Of a DNA stretch of 64,000 nt, positions 36,228 to 46,946 are shown piece after piece (positions within the stretch are counted from its first letter, which is position 1; every line of letters starts with the position of its first letter). Source of the stretch: Pectobacterium aroidearum (lineage in GTDB: Bacteria; Pseudomonadota; Gammaproteobacteria; Enterobacterales; Enterobacteriaceae); assembly GCF_015689195.1 (NCBI RefSeq), contig NZ_CP065044.1, positions 3,410,001-3,474,000 of the forward strand. Reading direction: 5' to 3'. The notes under the pieces are model-generated. The model was not told the origin of the DNA. It saw only the letters and a program-made list of their open reading frames with translations, and made no database searches. Made by a program: the position numbers and the translations under genes.

Positions 36228-36474
36228 GGATTGACTCTCTTCAATCTGATGGTTTCTATCTGGATAACAGCTTGCTGTGGCTGATCGTTTTCACTTGGTA
36301 GCGCAATGCCACAACACCACGCATAACACTAAGATTACACCCAATCGGCCACAAAGAGATCTCAACCCTCGATTTTTTCTGATACATCAGACAATTCTGG
36401 CGGAACAGAGTGATATAATGGATCGACTATTCAAAAGTATTCTTCATGAAATAAGACAAAGGGTGGACTAGTTG

Positions 36475-37344
36475 ATGAAAGGGATCGTGCTCGCAGGGGG
36501 AAGTGGCACTCGCTTATACCCAATTACTCGCGGAGTTTCTAAGCAGCTACTGCCGATCTATGATAAACCAATGGTTTATTACCCCATTTCGGTGCTTATG
36601 CTCGCTGGTATCCGTGAAATATTAATTATCACTACGCCTGAGGATATGCCAGCTTTTCAACGTCTTTTAGGCAACGGAAGCCGTTTTGGCATTGAGCTTA
36701 GTTACGCGATTCAACCTAGTCCTGACGGGCTTGCCCAAGCTTTTATCATCGGTGAAGAATTCATCGATGGAGAGCGCTGTGCGCTAGTGCTCGGTGATAA
36801 TATTTATTTCGGGCAAAGTTTTGGTAAGAAACTTGAATCCGTGGCAGCCAAAGAAGAAGGTGCAACGATCTTCGGCTATCAGGTCACCGATGCCGAGCGG
36901 TTTGGAGTTGTCGAATTTGATCAGGATTTCAGAGCGTTATCGATAGAAGAAAAGCCTGTAAAACCAAAATCTAACTGGGCCGTCACCGGACTCTACTTCT
37001 ATGACAGAAATGTCGTAGAGATGGCAAAAAAGATAACACCATCACACCGTGGTGAATTAGAAATTACAACATTGAATCAAATGTATCTTGAGCAAGGCAC
37101 ATTGAATGTTGAGTTGCTAGGAAGAGGCTTCGCATGGCTGGATACGGGTACACACGATAGTCTGATTGAAGCGTCACAATTTATTCATACCATCGAGAAA
37201 CGCCAAGGGTTTAAAGTCGCTTGTCTGGAAGAGATCGCATTTCGCAAAGGGTGGCTATCTAAACAGCAAGTTGCTGACGAAGCAAAAGTAATGAGCAAAA
37301 CGTCCTATGGACAGTATTTAACCCAACTCATCGCAGAGAAATAA
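36475..37344 (+). CDS. rmlA: Glucose-1-phosphate thymidylyltransferase
   Basis: This 289-residue enzyme makes dTDP-glucose from dTTP and glucose 1-phosphate, the first step to dTDP-L-rhamnose. The signature [11 protein letters not shown] with the catalytic Arg, [11 protein letters not shown] and VLGDNIYFG are present. ATG 36475 (AGGGTGG upstream) is preferred over TTG 36472. It begins the plus-strand rmlACD set, one base before rmlC. rmlB, which normally precedes rmlA, is absent from the window. Confidence 0.96.
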   Translation: MKGIVLAGGSGTRLYPITRGVSKQLLPIYDKPMVYYPISVLMLAGIREILIITTPEDMPAFQRLLGNGSRFGIELSYAIQPSPDGLAQAFIIGEEFIDGERCALVLGDNIYFGQSFGKKLESVAAKEEGATIFGYQVTDAERFGVVEFDQDFRALSIEEKPVKPKSNWAVTGLYFYDRNVVEMAKKITPSHRGELEITTLNQMYLEQGTLNVELLGRGFAWLDTGTHDSLIEASQFIHTIEKRQGFKVACLEEIAFRKGWLSKQQVADEAKVMSKTSYGQYLTQLIAEK

Positions 37345-37345
37345 C

Positions 37346-37882
37346 ATGCAAATCATTGATACTACTATTCACGGCGCAAAAATCGTTCAGCCGAAAGTAT
37401 TCGGTGATGCAAGAGGTTTTTTTCTGGAAACGTTTGAAAAGAGACGTTATCAGGATATGTTGGATATCGATGTAGACTTTGTCCAAGATAATCACTCTCG
37501 CTCAAGTAAAGGCGTCTTACGAGGCCTGCATTTCCAGAAAACCAAACCACAAGGGAAACTGGTCCGCGTTGTACGTGGCGAGGTATTTGATGTTGCAGTA
37601 GATATTCGTCAGGACTCCCCAACATATGGTAAATGGTATGGCGTACTCCTCTCTGAAGAGAACAAAACCCAATTCTGGCTACCACCTGGCTTGGCACACG
37701 GTTTTGCTGTCCTCTCCGAGTTCGCTGATTTCGAGTACAAATGTACGGATTATTATGATCCCAGCGACGAAGGCTGCCTGTTATGGAGCGATCCTGAAGT
37801 TGGCATTGAATGGCCAATATCCAATCCATTGCTATCAGAGAAAGATAAACTAGGTCGATTATTCAAGGATCTAGCAAAATGA
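37346..37882 (+). CDS. rmlC: dTDP-4-dehydrorhamnose 3,5-epimerase
   Basis: The 178-residue cupin enzyme epimerises dTDP-4-keto-6-deoxyglucose at C3 and C5. The catalytic His lies in LRGLHFQ near residue 62 and the catalytic Tyr in KCTDYYDPSDEG near residue 138. The hydrophobic PPGLAHGFAVLSE is typical. It overlaps rmlD by four bases (ATGA). It is a useful in-window reference for the divergent RmlC-like protein at 48289, which lacks the tyrosine motif. Confidence 0.96.
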   Translation: MQIIDTTIHGAKIVQPKVFGDARGFFLETFEKRRYQDMLDIDVDFVQDNHSRSSKGVLRGLHFQKTKPQGKLVRVVRGEVFDVAVDIRQDSPTYGKWYGVLLSEENKTQFWLPPGLAHGFAVLSEFADFEYKCTDYYDPSDEGCLLWSDPEVGIEWPISNPLLSEKDKLGRLFKDLAK

Positions 37883-38730
37883 AAATATTATTGACGGGTG
37901 CAAATGGGCAATTAGGTCGCTGTTTCCAGGATCGTCTTCCCGACCATTGGCAAATATGGTCAACGGATGCCAGCGAACTTGATATCACTGATTTAAAGCA
38001 GGTTGAAGCGGCTGTAGCGCGTTATCAACCGGATGCCATTGTTAATGCTGCAGCTTATACTGCCGTTGATAAGGCGGAATCAGAATCCGTCTTAGCAGAA
38101 AAGATCAATGTTACTGGTCCCCATAATTTGGCCGCCGTGGCACATGAGAAGGGAATCCGCTTAGTACACGTGTCAACGGATTATGTCTTTGATGGACATG
38201 CCACGACACCTTATATTGAATCCAATACCACCAATCCTTTAAGTGTGTACGGCAAAACAAAGTTAGCTGGCGAGCAAGCTGTAACCAAAGCAGCGCCAGA
38301 CTCCATCATCGTTCGCACTGCCTGGGTGTTTAGCGAATATGGTAATAATTTTGTTAAAACGATGCTGAGGCTGGCAAAAGAGCGTGATGCATTAAGTATC
38401 GTTGCCGATCAGAAAGGATGCCCAACTTATGCTGGGGATTTAGCGCAGGCGATTATTTCTCTTCTTGAGAAAAATGCGGAAAGCGGAATTTATCACTATT
38501 GCGGTGATAAAGAAGTGAGCTGGTATGAATTTGCAAAAATCATTTTTGAAATGGCAAAACAGCAAGGCGTTATCGATAAACTCCCACAGTTAACAGCTAT
38601 AACAACTGAGAAATACCCTACCCCAGCACATCGGCCTCAATACTCTTCACTGTCGTGTGAAAAAATCGCGAGATTGACAATAAAACCATCAGACTGGGTT
38701 GGCGCGTTGTCACGAACCCTGCCACGCTGA
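37879..38730 (+). CDS. rmlD: dTDP-4-dehydrorhamnose reductase
   Basis: This 283-residue extended short-chain dehydrogenase reduces dTDP-4-keto-L-rhamnose to dTDP-L-rhamnose. It has LLTGANGQLGRCF at the N-terminus, VHVSTDYVFDG with the catalytic Thr region, and the YxxxK pair in SVYGKTKLAGE. Its ATG overlaps rmlC by four bases. A strong bidirectional terminator follows, separating it from the convergent manB. Confidence 0.96.
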   Translation: MKILLTGANGQLGRCFQDRLPDHWQIWSTDASELDITDLKQVEAAVARYQPDAIVNAAAYTAVDKAESESVLAEKINVTGPHNLAAVAHEKGIRLVHVSTDYVFDGHATTPYIESNTTNPLSVYGKTKLAGEQAVTKAAPDSIIVRTAWVFSEYGNNFVKTMLRLAKERDALSIVADQKGCPTYAGDLAQAIISLLEKNAESGIYHYCGDKEVSWYEFAKIIFEMAKQQGVIDKLPQLTAITTEKYPTPAHRPQYSSLSCEKIARLTIKPSDWVGALSRTLPR

Positions 38731-38734
38731 ATGA

Positions 38735-38769
38735 AAGATCTGCTTTATTATAAAAATAAAGCAGATCTT
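38735..38769. terminator. 15-bp bidirectional terminator between rmlD and manB
   Basis: AAGATCTGCTTTATT (38735-38749) and AATAAAGCAGATCTT (38755-38769) are perfect complements around a 5-nt loop. It lies directly between convergent genes and is AT-flanked on both sides. Confidence 0.88.
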
Positions 38770-38804
38770 AATTTACTAATAATTTATACCACTAAAATAA
38801 CCTA

Positions 38805-40175
38805 TCACTGCCGTAGCAGACTTAAAATCGCGTCAGTTTTCTCAACCATTAAAGCGCTATTTGCTTTGGATTCTACATTCAGGCGAACAACCGGTTCCGT
38901 ATTAGAAGAACGAAGATTGAAGCGCCAGTCCTCGAATTCCAAACTAATACCATCCGTCTCATCAATAAACAGAGCTTCAGGCAAGTACGCCGCTTTAACA
39001 CGCTCTATCGCGTTAGCAGGTTCGCTTAATGTGGAGTTGATTTCTCCAGATGCTGGATAAGCCTGCATCCTTTCACTCACCAAATCGTGAAGGCTTTTAT
39101 TTTTTACACAAAGCAATTCAGCGACCAATAGCCAGGGAATCATTCCAGAATCACAGTACGCGAATGAGCGGAAATAATGATGAGCGCTCATTTCTCCGCC
39201 GTAGATTGCATCTTCTTGCCGCATCCGCTCCTTAATAAAGGCATGCCCTGTTTTGGACATAACAGGCTTACCCTGCTGGGAGCTAACAATATCAATCGTA
39301 TTCCAGCTCAGCCGGGGATCATGAATGATTTTGGCTCCAGGCTCTTTTTGGAGAAAAGCCTCTGCCAATAAACCAACAATGTAGTATCCCTCAATAAATT
39401 CGCCGAGATGATTGAACAAGAAACAGCGATCAAAATCACCATCAAAAGCAATCCCCATATCCGCAGAATGGGCGATAACCGCATCAGAGGTATCTTTTCT
39501 GCATTCCGGTAAAAGCGGATTAGGGATGCCATTAGGGAAAGAACCATCGGGCTGATGGTGCACTTTGATAAAGGTTACGGGAATATTTAATTGGTTGAAT
39601 CGTGCTTCCAGCGCATCAATAACATGTCCTGCCGCGCCATTACCACTGTTGATAACTAACTTTAATGGTTTAAAATTTGCAGGCTCTACATAGGTCATTA
39701 AATGCTGAACATAATCGTCAAGCACAGAGATTTGGGTGTACTCGCCCTTTTCTTCAGCGCAAACCGCAGGAAAAACATTTCTCTCAGCTAATGCCTGAAT
39801 ATCGCGCAGCCCCGAATCACCACTAATCGGCCTGGCACCTTTGCAAACCAATTTCATTCCGTTGTAATCAATTGGGTTATGGCTTGCTGTAACCTCAATT
39901 CCCCCGTCAATCCCCAGATGATGTGTCGCGAAATAGATTTCTTCTGTACCCACTAATCCGATATCTAATACATTCGTCCCTGCATCGCGTAAACCTTCGG
40001 ACAACGCTAATTTCAAACTTTCACTGGTCAGCCTGATATCGCCTCCAACAACAACATTTTTGGCTTTGGTAAACTGACCATAGGCTCGGCCAATCCGGTA
40101 AGCAATATCTTCATTAAGCTCGTCACCCAGACGACCCCGAATATCATAGGCTTTAAAACAGGTTAGCGTAGACAT
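38805..40175 (-). CDS. manB: Phosphomannomutase
   Basis: The 456-residue alpha-D-phosphohexomutase interconverts mannose 6-phosphate and mannose 1-phosphate for GDP-mannose synthesis. The phosphoserine loop [13 protein letters not shown] near residue 97, the metal-binding DGDFDRCF near 245 and the substrate loop GEMSAHHYF are present. ATG 40175 follows AAGGTATTATTG and matches the usual length; a TTG one codon upstream is less likely. It lies 12 bases after manC and ends the long minus-strand locus. Confidence 0.95.
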   Translation of the reverse strand: MSTLTCFKAYDIRGRLGDELNEDIAYRIGRAYGQFTKAKNVVVGGDIRLTSESLKLALSEGLRDAGTNVLDIGLVGTEEIYFATHHLGIDGGIEVTASHNPIDYNGMKLVCKGARPISGDSGLRDIQALAERNVFPAVCAEEKGEYTQISVLDDYVQHLMTYVEPANFKPLKLVINSGNGAAGHVIDALEARFNQLNIPVTFIKVHHQPDGSFPNGIPNPLLPECRKDTSDAVIAHSADMGIAFDGDFDRCFLFNHLGEFIEGYYIVGLLAEAFLQKEPGAKIIHDPRLSWNTIDIVSSQQGKPVMSKTGHAFIKERMRQEDAIYGGEMSAHHYFRSFAYCDSGMIPWLLVAELLCVKNKSLHDLVSERMQAYPASGEINSTLSEPANAIERVKAAYLPEALFIDETDGISLEFEDWRFNLRSSNTEPVVRLNVESKANSALMVEKTDAILSLLRQ

Positions 40176-40187
40176 CAATAATACCTT

Positions 40188-41597
40188 TTATACTCTGCCA
40201 TATCGATCTTGCAGTCTAACGATATCATCGTCAGCCAAATAGTGCCCTGAACGTACCTCAATCATCACAAGATCAATAACGCCAGGATTTTCTAAAGTAT
40301 GAACAGCACCAGGCGGAATAAACGTAGATTGATTCTCTGAAAGGAAAAACTCTTTTTCATCAATATTTACTTTGGCCGTCCCCACTAGCACAACCCAATG
40401 TTCTGCCCGATGGAAATGCTGTTGCAGAGAAAGACCATGCCCTGGGTGGACAACGATTTTTTTTACCTGATAGTGATCGCCGGAATCAATATTGCTAATT
40501 TTACCCCACGGACGAAATGACTCAGGATGCTCGCGGTAGTGATGGAGATTACTTTCTTTCAGGCAATCAACCACTTTTTTTACATCTTGCGATCTATCTT
40601 TAGCGGCTACCAGAAGTGCATCTCCGGTATTAACAATAACAACGTCATCAATGCCGATAGTTGCAACCAATGCTGAGTCAGAAGAGATATAGTTATTATG
40701 GCTATCAAGTGCGATCACTTCGCCAATATTAACATTACCCGATTCGTCCTTTTCTAAAATATCCCATAGTGATGCCCATGAACCAACATCACTCCACCCC
40801 GCGGCCAATGGAATCACTACAGCATCGTTGGTATTTTCCATAACGGCATAATCTACAGAATCATCTGGGCAATGGGTAAAAGCCACTTCATCAAGGCGAG
40901 TAAAATCCAGATCTTCTCGCGAGTTAGCGCAGGCTTGTTCGCAGGCAGTAAAAATATCAGGGCGATATTCTTTAAGCGCATTCAAGTAAACACTCGCCTT
41001 AAACATGAACATACCGCTATTCCAATAATAATCACCTGATGAGACGTAAGCTTCTGCTGTGCTCACGTTCGGTTTTTCAACAAAGCGATCGACGGAAAAT
41101 GCTGCATCGTTAACACTGGCGCCCCGACGAATATAGCCATACCCCGTATGTGCCTCAGTCGGGACAATACCGAAGGTAATTAATTTCCCCAAGGCGGTAA
41201 GCGGCTGAGCCTGATTTACGGCTTGCGTAAAGGCTGCCTCATTCTCAATGACGTGGTCTGCGGCTAACACCAGCAAGATGGGATCAACATCCGGAGCTGA
41301 GCGCATGGCTTGCAAAGCAGCCACAGCGATAGCCGGTGCCGTATTACGGCCACACGGCTCAAGGATAATTTTTCCTTCACAGTGCAATTCGCGGAGCTGT
41401 TCAGCAACAATAAAACGGTGTGCCTCATTACAAATAACGAGTGGAGCTGCTGACTTAAACCCAGCTAGCCGACTAATTGTAGCTTGCAACATGGTGACAT
41501 CGCTGTGCAATGCCAATAACTGTTTGGGATACAAGGCACGGGATAGAGGCCAGAGGCGAGTACCGGAGCCACCTGCCATAATAACGGGAACAATCAT
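40188..41597 (-). CDS. manC: Mannose-1-phosphate guanylyltransferase / mannose-6-phosphate isomerase
   Basis: At 469 residues it has the bifunctional type II layout. An N-terminal GDP-mannose pyrophosphorylase ([26 protein letters not shown]) spans about 1-290. A C-terminal cupin isomerase follows, with metal-site histidines in [15 protein letters not shown] and [14 protein letters not shown]. With manB it turns fructose 6-phosphate into GDP-mannose. No gmd, fcl or other GDP-mannose-modifying gene is linked, so mannose itself is probably transferred. It is placed after the glycosyltransferases in the transcript. Confidence 0.95.
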   Translation of the reverse strand: MIVPVIMAGGSGTRLWPLSRALYPKQLLALHSDVTMLQATISRLAGFKSAAPLVICNEAHRFIVAEQLRELHCEGKIILEPCGRNTAPAIAVAALQAMRSAPDVDPILLVLAADHVIENEAAFTQAVNQAQPLTALGKLITFGIVPTEAHTGYGYIRRGASVNDAAFSVDRFVEKPNVSTAEAYVSSGDYYWNSGMFMFKASVYLNALKEYRPDIFTACEQACANSREDLDFTRLDEVAFTHCPDDSVDYAVMENTNDAVVIPLAAGWSDVGSWASLWDILEKDESGNVNIGEVIALDSHNNYISSDSALVATIGIDDVVIVNTGDALLVAAKDRSQDVKKVVDCLKESNLHHYREHPESFRPWGKISNIDSGDHYQVKKIVVHPGHGLSLQQHFHRAEHWVVLVGTAKVNIDEKEFFLSENQSTFIPPGAVHTLENPGVIDLVMIEVRSGHYLADDDIVRLQDRYGRV

Positions 41598-41615
41598 GTT
41601 ACATCCTTATATATC

Positions 41616-42533
41616 TCAAACAGAAGAATTCCAATAACTCTTGTACATAGACAATTTTTTGCACAGCGAGCGATTCAGGCGATGATAATTCTTACCCAAC
41701 TTATATCCCAAATACTTTGCCCCCGAACTCGCAACAGAAAAAGGGATATACTGATAATGATTATTTTTTAACAGGTAACCAATTTGACCACAGGCAAATT
41801 TTACCCCCTCGCCTTCGACCTTACCAAGGCTTGCCAACATCCACTCTTGCGTTTTATGGAAGACGCCAATGTCAAAATAGCGCTTAAATTCTTCACCGAC
41901 GCTGTAATTGTGGGAATGACGAGCAAGAGCTTGCGGCGTATAAGCCACTCTTATTCCTGCAGATAGCATCCGTGCAGCCACGTAAGCGTCTTCACCCAGG
42001 ATAAGTTTTGCCGGGAACCCGCCGACCTGACGCAGCGCACTGACTCGATACCCGGAAAAAGAGTTGGACATAAATGCCTTGCGGAAGCCCTGAGGAAACT
42101 CATCGTCCATCGATGTCACATATCCAACTTCGCCGTAGCTATGTAACCGAGCGTGTGTGGCAAGTGGGTTCGCATCATGGTGAGGGAGTTGACGTCCATA
42201 GACGGCCCCCACACTTTCATTATTGAATGCGCTGAGAAGATGGAAAAACGCCTCATCATTCTGCAATATCGCATCCTGGGTCATATAAATCACAAACTCG
42301 GTGTTAACTTTTTCTAATGCCATGGAGCGAGTGCCTCCATGATCAAAGGTCGATTTATCTATGTGATGGACTTCAAAGCCAGTCTCAAGGGCATACTTTA
42401 CGGTATTATCTGTAGAGCTTGAATCAATAATAATAACGCTTTCAGGCTGCGTGGTTTGAGATTTAATTGAACTAATGACCTCTGCCCACATCGTCCCTGC
42501 ATTATAAACCGGTATAACAAGAGAAAAACCCAT
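41616..42533 (-). CDS. GT2 glycosyltransferase, rhamnosyltransferase (RfbN/WbaN)-like
   Basis: The 305-residue GT-A enzyme begins FSLVIPVYNAGTMW. It carries STFDHGGTRSMALE near residue 60, the metal-binding region MTQDAIL and LGEDAYVAARML near 190. The FDHGGTR segment is characteristic of rhamnosyltransferases such as Salmonella WbaN/RfbN, which adds rhamnose to galactose. Rhamnose is supplied by rmlACD and the probable first sugar by WbaP, which fits. Acceptor and linkage are not determinable from sequence. It sits 18 bases upstream of manC and has a less AT-rich composition than the genes before it. Confidence 0.83.
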   Translation of the reverse strand: MGFSLVIPVYNAGTMWAEVISSIKSQTTQPESVIIIDSSSTDNTVKYALETGFEVHHIDKSTFDHGGTRSMALEKVNTEFVIYMTQDAILQNDEAFFHLLSAFNNESVGAVYGRQLPHHDANPLATHARLHSYGEVGYVTSMDDEFPQGFRKAFMSNSFSGYRVSALRQVGGFPAKLILGEDAYVAARMLSAGIRVAYTPQALARHSHNYSVGEEFKRYFDIGVFHKTQEWMLASLGKVEGEGVKFACGQIGYLLKNNHYQYIPFSVASSGAKYLGYKLGKNYHRLNRSLCKKLSMYKSYWNSSV

Positions 42534-42635
42534 AATAACCCCAAGCCCACTGTAAACTTTAATATCATCTACATTCTTTCACAGAAAAGCATTCCACATA
42601 AAATTTAAAGCACAACATTCTCAATAAATCAGCAC

Positions 42636-43481
42636 CTACGACCTAAATAAACGCAATAAAAAAAACAAATTATCCTCAATAAAGAAGACATAAGATAATT
42701 TAAAAATAGAATATGGAAGAGAAGTAACATCATATCTGAAATTGATAATAACTTCATTTTTAGCCGATTGTAACCTTGACATCCTGGACATTTTTTTTCG
42801 ACTACTCCATCCTCGACAGTGGAAAGCCAGCGTATTATGGTCTACAGCTATGCGTCCAATTTCACGCAGCCTAATAGATAATTCAATATCTTCTTTATAC
42901 ATAAAAAATCTTGGGTTAAAAAAATAACCATCTTTTATTATAAGGTTATTTACGATTGATTTCCTAACCAGAATTAAAGCACCACACAATGCATCAGGGT
43001 ATGATAACCCATCAAAAATCCGAATATCATTAGGATTCACAATATCTTTCCATGAAAACCCTGACTTATATATCCCTAATGAATCATAGTGTACTAATTC
43101 TTTTTTATTTTCAAAATCAAATGACTTTAACACCGCAGATATAGCAACCAAGTCTGGATTACCATCTAACCGTTCAGTGAGTAGTCCTAGATTAAATTCA
43201 TCTATTATGGCGTCTGGATTAAGAAATAAAATATATTCACTAAGAGAAGATGACAACTCAACACCTAGGTTATTCGCCTGACTAAAACCAACATTTTCAC
43301 CGCAATTAACCTTTACTTTTTTATATCTATTAGAAAGATTTTTTATTTTTTCAATATCAATTGAAGACCCATTATCAACAATAATAATTTCATTTATAAA
43401 ACTCATTCCATCCAATACAGGAACATTCCACTCTAGATAGTTAAAACTATTATAGCTAACTATAATCACTGAAATTAACAC
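42636..43481 (-). CDS. GT2 glycosyltransferase
   Basis: This 281-residue GT-A family 2 enzyme starts MLISVIIVSYNSFNYLEWN. It has IIIVDNGSS near residue 32, the ENVGFSQANNLGVE segment and the acceptor-side motif MYKEDIELSIRLREIG near 200. It resembles rhamnosyltransferase or WcaA-type enzymes that act in O-unit assembly. The gene is very AT-rich and overlaps the wzy gene by seven bases, so the two form a transcriptional unit. Donor and acceptor sugars are unknown. Confidence 0.82.
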   Translation of the reverse strand: MLISVIIVSYNSFNYLEWNVPVLDGMSFINEIIIVDNGSSIDIEKIKNLSNRYKKVKVNCGENVGFSQANNLGVELSSSLSEYILFLNPDAIIDEFNLGLLTERLDGNPDLVAISAVLKSFDFENKKELVHYDSLGIYKSGFSWKDIVNPNDIRIFDGLSYPDALCGALILVRKSIVNNLIIKDGYFFNPRFFMYKEDIELSIRLREIGRIAVDHNTLAFHCRGWSSRKKMSRMSRLQSAKNEVIINFRYDVTSLPYSIFKLSYVFFIEDNLFFLLRLFRS

Positions 43482-44719
43482 GTCTCTCTCCTCACTAGAA
43501 AAAATCTAAAAAAAACAAAAAAAACCAGTTGAAAAATAACAGGAAGATAAAGCCAAAAATTGACAAAGAAAGAGAATATAGAACAAAAATAAAGAACTGA
43601 AAAACATGAAACAGTTAAGAATGATGGTTTTTTTAGCATGCTACTCTGTATTAAAACAGCAACAGCAAAAACAAAAAAAGTAAACAAAATGCTAAAACCG
43701 ACACCCCAATCTTGCACAATAGGCATGAGGTATGATGATACATTTAAATTATCTAAATCTAAAACCAATTCAACCTCATTCCCTCCCACCCCTCTAAAAA
43801 CACTAGGTATAAGAGTAGAGAATGCATAACCATTGTTTAATCCGACATATCCAGATGTAATTAAATTATCAAGATTTAACACATTAAAATAGCTATATGA
43901 ATAAACCCAATAAAACATTGATGGCAGAAAATTATACTCAGGCCTTACATGAATCAGTTCTTTAATATCACCACTGCGCAACTCACCTAGAAATGCAAAT
44001 ATGACAAGGGCAAAAAATAGTACTACAGATATCTTAGTTAGATTTTTAGATTGTGTACCTAGAGATTTAATCACTAATAATTCAAGGAATATAGTAATTA
44101 TGTTCTGCCGAGTGAACGTAGCAATGAAAACAAAAACAATGATGTATATGTGGATTTTAAATCTTTCGTTTTGCTTTCGAAAATAGAAAAGAATGACACA
44201 CAATGACAGTGCAAAAGAATTTATAAAGCCATTTAAACTAGAAACGCCAAAATCCTTGTAATTACTATACCCTGAAACAAACTGAGAAACTAAAGGAATG
44301 AAACCACTCCATATAAAATTCAAAGAGAACAAAGCATATAGTAAAAAAAGAAAGAAATTAAGTCGACTTGTTTTCACTTTTTCAGGCAAGGGTTCATATA
44401 GCGCTCCCTTTCTCCTGCTAAAAGAAGAAAGAATAATTCCAGATAATATCGGAACGGATATTAAATAAGCAGTTTCAGGCGATATATTTCTATAATAATA
44501 AGTCAAATTCAGTTCTGAAAAAAGCAATAGAACACACCACGGCGCAATAAATGAAAACTCAATACGCCTATAATCAACTCGGTTATACAATATAAAAAAA
44601 AACCCTAAAAGAGACACCAAAAAAAGAGGGAGCGATGAAAACTGAAAATAAATCATGAATATAACTGCAACAAATGAAATAACAAAGCCGCCTAATCTAT
44701 CTATAGATATCTTGCCCAC
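43475..44719 (-). CDS. wzy: O-antigen/EPS polymerase Wzy (predicted)
   Basis: The 414-residue protein is almost wholly hydrophobic, with about 11 membrane segments and a larger periplasmic loop around residues 265-335. There is no similarity to flippases. Wzy polymerases are defined by this topology and by position in a glycan locus rather than conserved motifs, so the call rests on both. It would polymerise lipid-linked repeat units in the periplasm after Wzx flipping. The gene is extremely AT-rich and abuts the neighbouring glycosyltransferase genes. Function is probable. Confidence 0.78.
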   Translation of the reverse strand: MGKISIDRLGGFVISFVAVIFMIYFQFSSLPLFLVSLLGFFFILYNRVDYRRIEFSFIAPWCVLLLFSELNLTYYYRNISPETAYLISVPILSGIILSSFSRRKGALYEPLPEKVKTSRLNFFLFLLYALFSLNFIWSGFIPLVSQFVSGYSNYKDFGVSSLNGFINSFALSLCVILFYFRKQNERFKIHIYIIVFVFIATFTRQNIITIFLELLVIKSLGTQSKNLTKISVVLFFALVIFAFLGELRSGDIKELIHVRPEYNFLPSMFYWVYSYSYFNVLNLDNLITSGYVGLNNGYAFSTLIPSVFRGVGGNEVELVLDLDNLNVSSYLMPIVQDWGVGFSILFTFFVFAVAVLIQSSMLKKPSFLTVSCFSVLYFCSIFSFFVNFWLYLPVIFQLVFFVFFRFFLVRRETC

Positions 44720-45907
44720 TTACGAATCCTTTATTATATCAGTTATTAAATTTCTTTTGTTTTCAGCATAAAAATCAACAATAGAAGAACTCATTTTTTT
44801 TAGTTCAGTACTATTATTTATCAGTGCTTCGAGCTCATCAGCTATCTCAGCTATAGGCCTGTTTCTATCGAATGGCTTACATCCATCTCGGATTTCTATT
44901 CCTTTCATTGACTCAATAGTACAAAAACACGGCAAGCCATATGAAAGTGCTTCAACAACCTTAATCTTAATGCCAGAGCCAAATATTACAGGTGATATCA
45001 TAAGCCGGGCATTCCTAACCGTTTCAGTCAATAACTCTTCACTAAGAAACCCCAAGAAATGCACATTACTAACATGTTTGTATTTATTACTTAAATTATT
45101 ATTTCCACCTATAATTTGATAGCTAATATCATGTGTAAGTGGAGCTAATTCATTACAAACCCATTCAATCGCTTCTTTATTAGGGAAATACCCCTCACCA
45201 CCGATAAAAACAATATTTTTCTTATTTTGAGAAATATCAATACCTATATCGTGAAAAGGAATAACAAAAGAACCAAGCTTAGTATTATTTAAACCAAATA
45301 TATCTTCAGCTTTCATTTTATCGAAATCGGAAAGGAAATATATATCTTTAAATTGACCATATATTTTCCTTTCTAATCGTTTGGTTTTAAATAACTCCAT
45401 AAGAGAGAAGTATCGCTCAATTCCTTTTGCATACTTAAACCTATCTACAAATATATCACTTTCTATATTATGGCTAATGTGAGTGACAGAGTCAGCATAA
45501 TTTTTAACTAAAGCATATGACGCAAGATGATCAGATATAATTACATCATAGTTATTTTTTTCAATTAATTCCTTTATCTCGTCTTTAGCCTTAGGATTGT
45601 TTCTGACATGAACAAACCTAGGGTTAGAGTTAAAAACATATCGAACAAAAGAAAATAACTTCTCCACTAGTGTGAGTTGTTCAGCCTTTTTTCCATGCCT
45701 TTCAAATAAAAAAAAACGTCCATTACATTTTATATGGAGAGGAAAGTCATCAATAGTAGACTTAAGGTCAACATCAATAAAAACACAATCCAAGTGACTA
45801 ATATAATCAGAATTAACTAACGATGCTAAATTTTTAAAAAAGACCTTTTTCCCGCCGCTATCTGGGTTAACCGGAAACTCAGGACATACATATAAAACTC
45901 TTTTCAT
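44720..45907 (-). CDS. GT4-like glycosyltransferase
   Basis: The 395-residue protein has a GT-B layout. The N-terminal half opens with RVLYVCPEFPVNPDSGGKKVFFKNL. The C-terminal donor-binding half has NIVFIGGEGYFPNKEAIEW near 240, ISPVIFGSGIKIKVVEALSYG and the glutamate-containing region typical of family 4. ATG 45907 was chosen; TTG four codons upstream is an alternative. It is AT-rich, sits between wzy and another transferase, and probably adds one sugar of the repeat unit. Donor unknown. Confidence 0.82.
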   Translation of the reverse strand: MKRVLYVCPEFPVNPDSGGKKVFFKNLASLVNSDYISHLDCVFIDVDLKSTIDDFPLHIKCNGRFFLFERHGKKAEQLTLVEKLFSFVRYVFNSNPRFVHVRNNPKAKDEIKELIEKNNYDVIISDHLASYALVKNYADSVTHISHNIESDIFVDRFKYAKGIERYFSLMELFKTKRLERKIYGQFKDIYFLSDFDKMKAEDIFGLNNTKLGSFVIPFHDIGIDISQNKKNIVFIGGEGYFPNKEAIEWVCNELAPLTHDISYQIIGGNNNLSNKYKHVSNVHFLGFLSEELLTETVRNARLMISPVIFGSGIKIKVVEALSYGLPCFCTIESMKGIEIRDGCKPFDRNRPIAEIADELEALINNSTELKKMSSSIVDFYAENKRNLITDIIKDS

Positions 45908-45971
45908 ACTAGATACCAAAATTAATCAATGGAGGAAAATTAATACGATAAATGAAAATTCAATAAAAATA

Positions 45972-46928
45972 CTAGCGATTATTAAAAAATTTCAATTGAG
46001 CAAAAAAGCTTATCAACTTGATAAAAGACCGACTAAAGATGCCAACAGATTTTGTTGATTCTTCCAGCCCCCAAATACAATTAACAGAGTGTTTTTGCAT
46101 TTGCATTAATGTATATATCGTATGCCTCATGATTTTTGGTACTTTTTTCGAATCTATTAAATAATTCCTTAGTAAATTAGATTTGTAAATGAACGCATCC
46201 TGCACTTCTTTTTTCATACTTTCATTTTCATTAATTCTATATACGGCAACCTTATCATTTAACTTGAGAATACCGCTTATAGAGGTCGTCCATCGACACC
46301 AAAACTCATAGTCAGCTACAGGGGCCCAATCAGCAATAAACCCGCCAAGAGCAATACTTTTTTTCCGATCCATGACAACAGAAAGGGTACCATTAAAGCG
46401 ATTTGATATAAAAAAATCAATTTTCGAATAATACTTTTTTTGGCGTATATTATTCGATACATTATTTATTTTTTCGCTTTTTTTCAATCTCTCATCTGAT
46501 ATGTAACTATCGAAACCAAAAATAGGAATACTCCCTTCTGTCATATCAGGAAACATTCTATTTATAGCGACCGAAAAATTATCGTTAAACACATCATCGT
46601 CATGTAATATAGTAATATACTTTCCTTTTGCTAAAGAAAGGCATTGATTCCAATTGCCAAACATCCCTAAGTTTTCATGGTTTATTACATACTTAAACCT
46701 ACCTAATTTTTTATTTTTAGCGATGAACTCATGACGTTCTTTTAACTCAATAGAATTATTATCAACAATAATAACTTCAACTGGAAAAATAAAGTTTTGA
46801 ATAAAACAACTTTTTAATGTTTCATTCAATAGAGCAAATCGATTATATGTCGGTATTGCTATTGTCAGAAGAAACTCATCCTCATCATTATAAGAATTAA
46901 AAAAAACCGAATAATTATCATTCATCAT
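45972..46928 (-). CDS. GT2 glycosyltransferase (abequosyltransferase-like layout)
   Basis: This 318-residue GT-A enzyme has LTIAIPTYNRFALLNETLKS near residue 20, VIIVDNNS near 54 and the metal-binding ILHDDDVFNDNFS near 112. The YEFWCRWTT segment and the family-2 fold resemble transferases that add dideoxyhexose side branches, such as WbaV-type enzymes. That specific role is only a suggestion from locus content. ATG 46928 or the adjacent ATG 46925 may be used. AT-rich like its neighbours. Confidence 0.76.
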   Translation of the reverse strand: MMNDNYSVFFNSYNDEDEFLLTIAIPTYNRFALLNETLKSCFIQNFIFPVEVIIVDNNSIELKERHEFIAKNKKLGRFKYVINHENLGMFGNWNQCLSLAKGKYITILHDDDVFNDNFSVAINRMFPDMTEGSIPIFGFDSYISDERLKKSEKINNVSNNIRQKKYYSKIDFFISNRFNGTLSVVMDRKKSIALGGFIADWAPVADYEFWCRWTTSISGILKLNDKVAVYRINENESMKKEVQDAFIYKSNLLRNYLIDSKKVPKIMRHTIYTLMQMQKHSVNCIWGLEESTKSVGIFSRSFIKLISFFAQLKFFNNR

Positions 46929-46946
46929 AACGCTCTTTCTTTAAAT

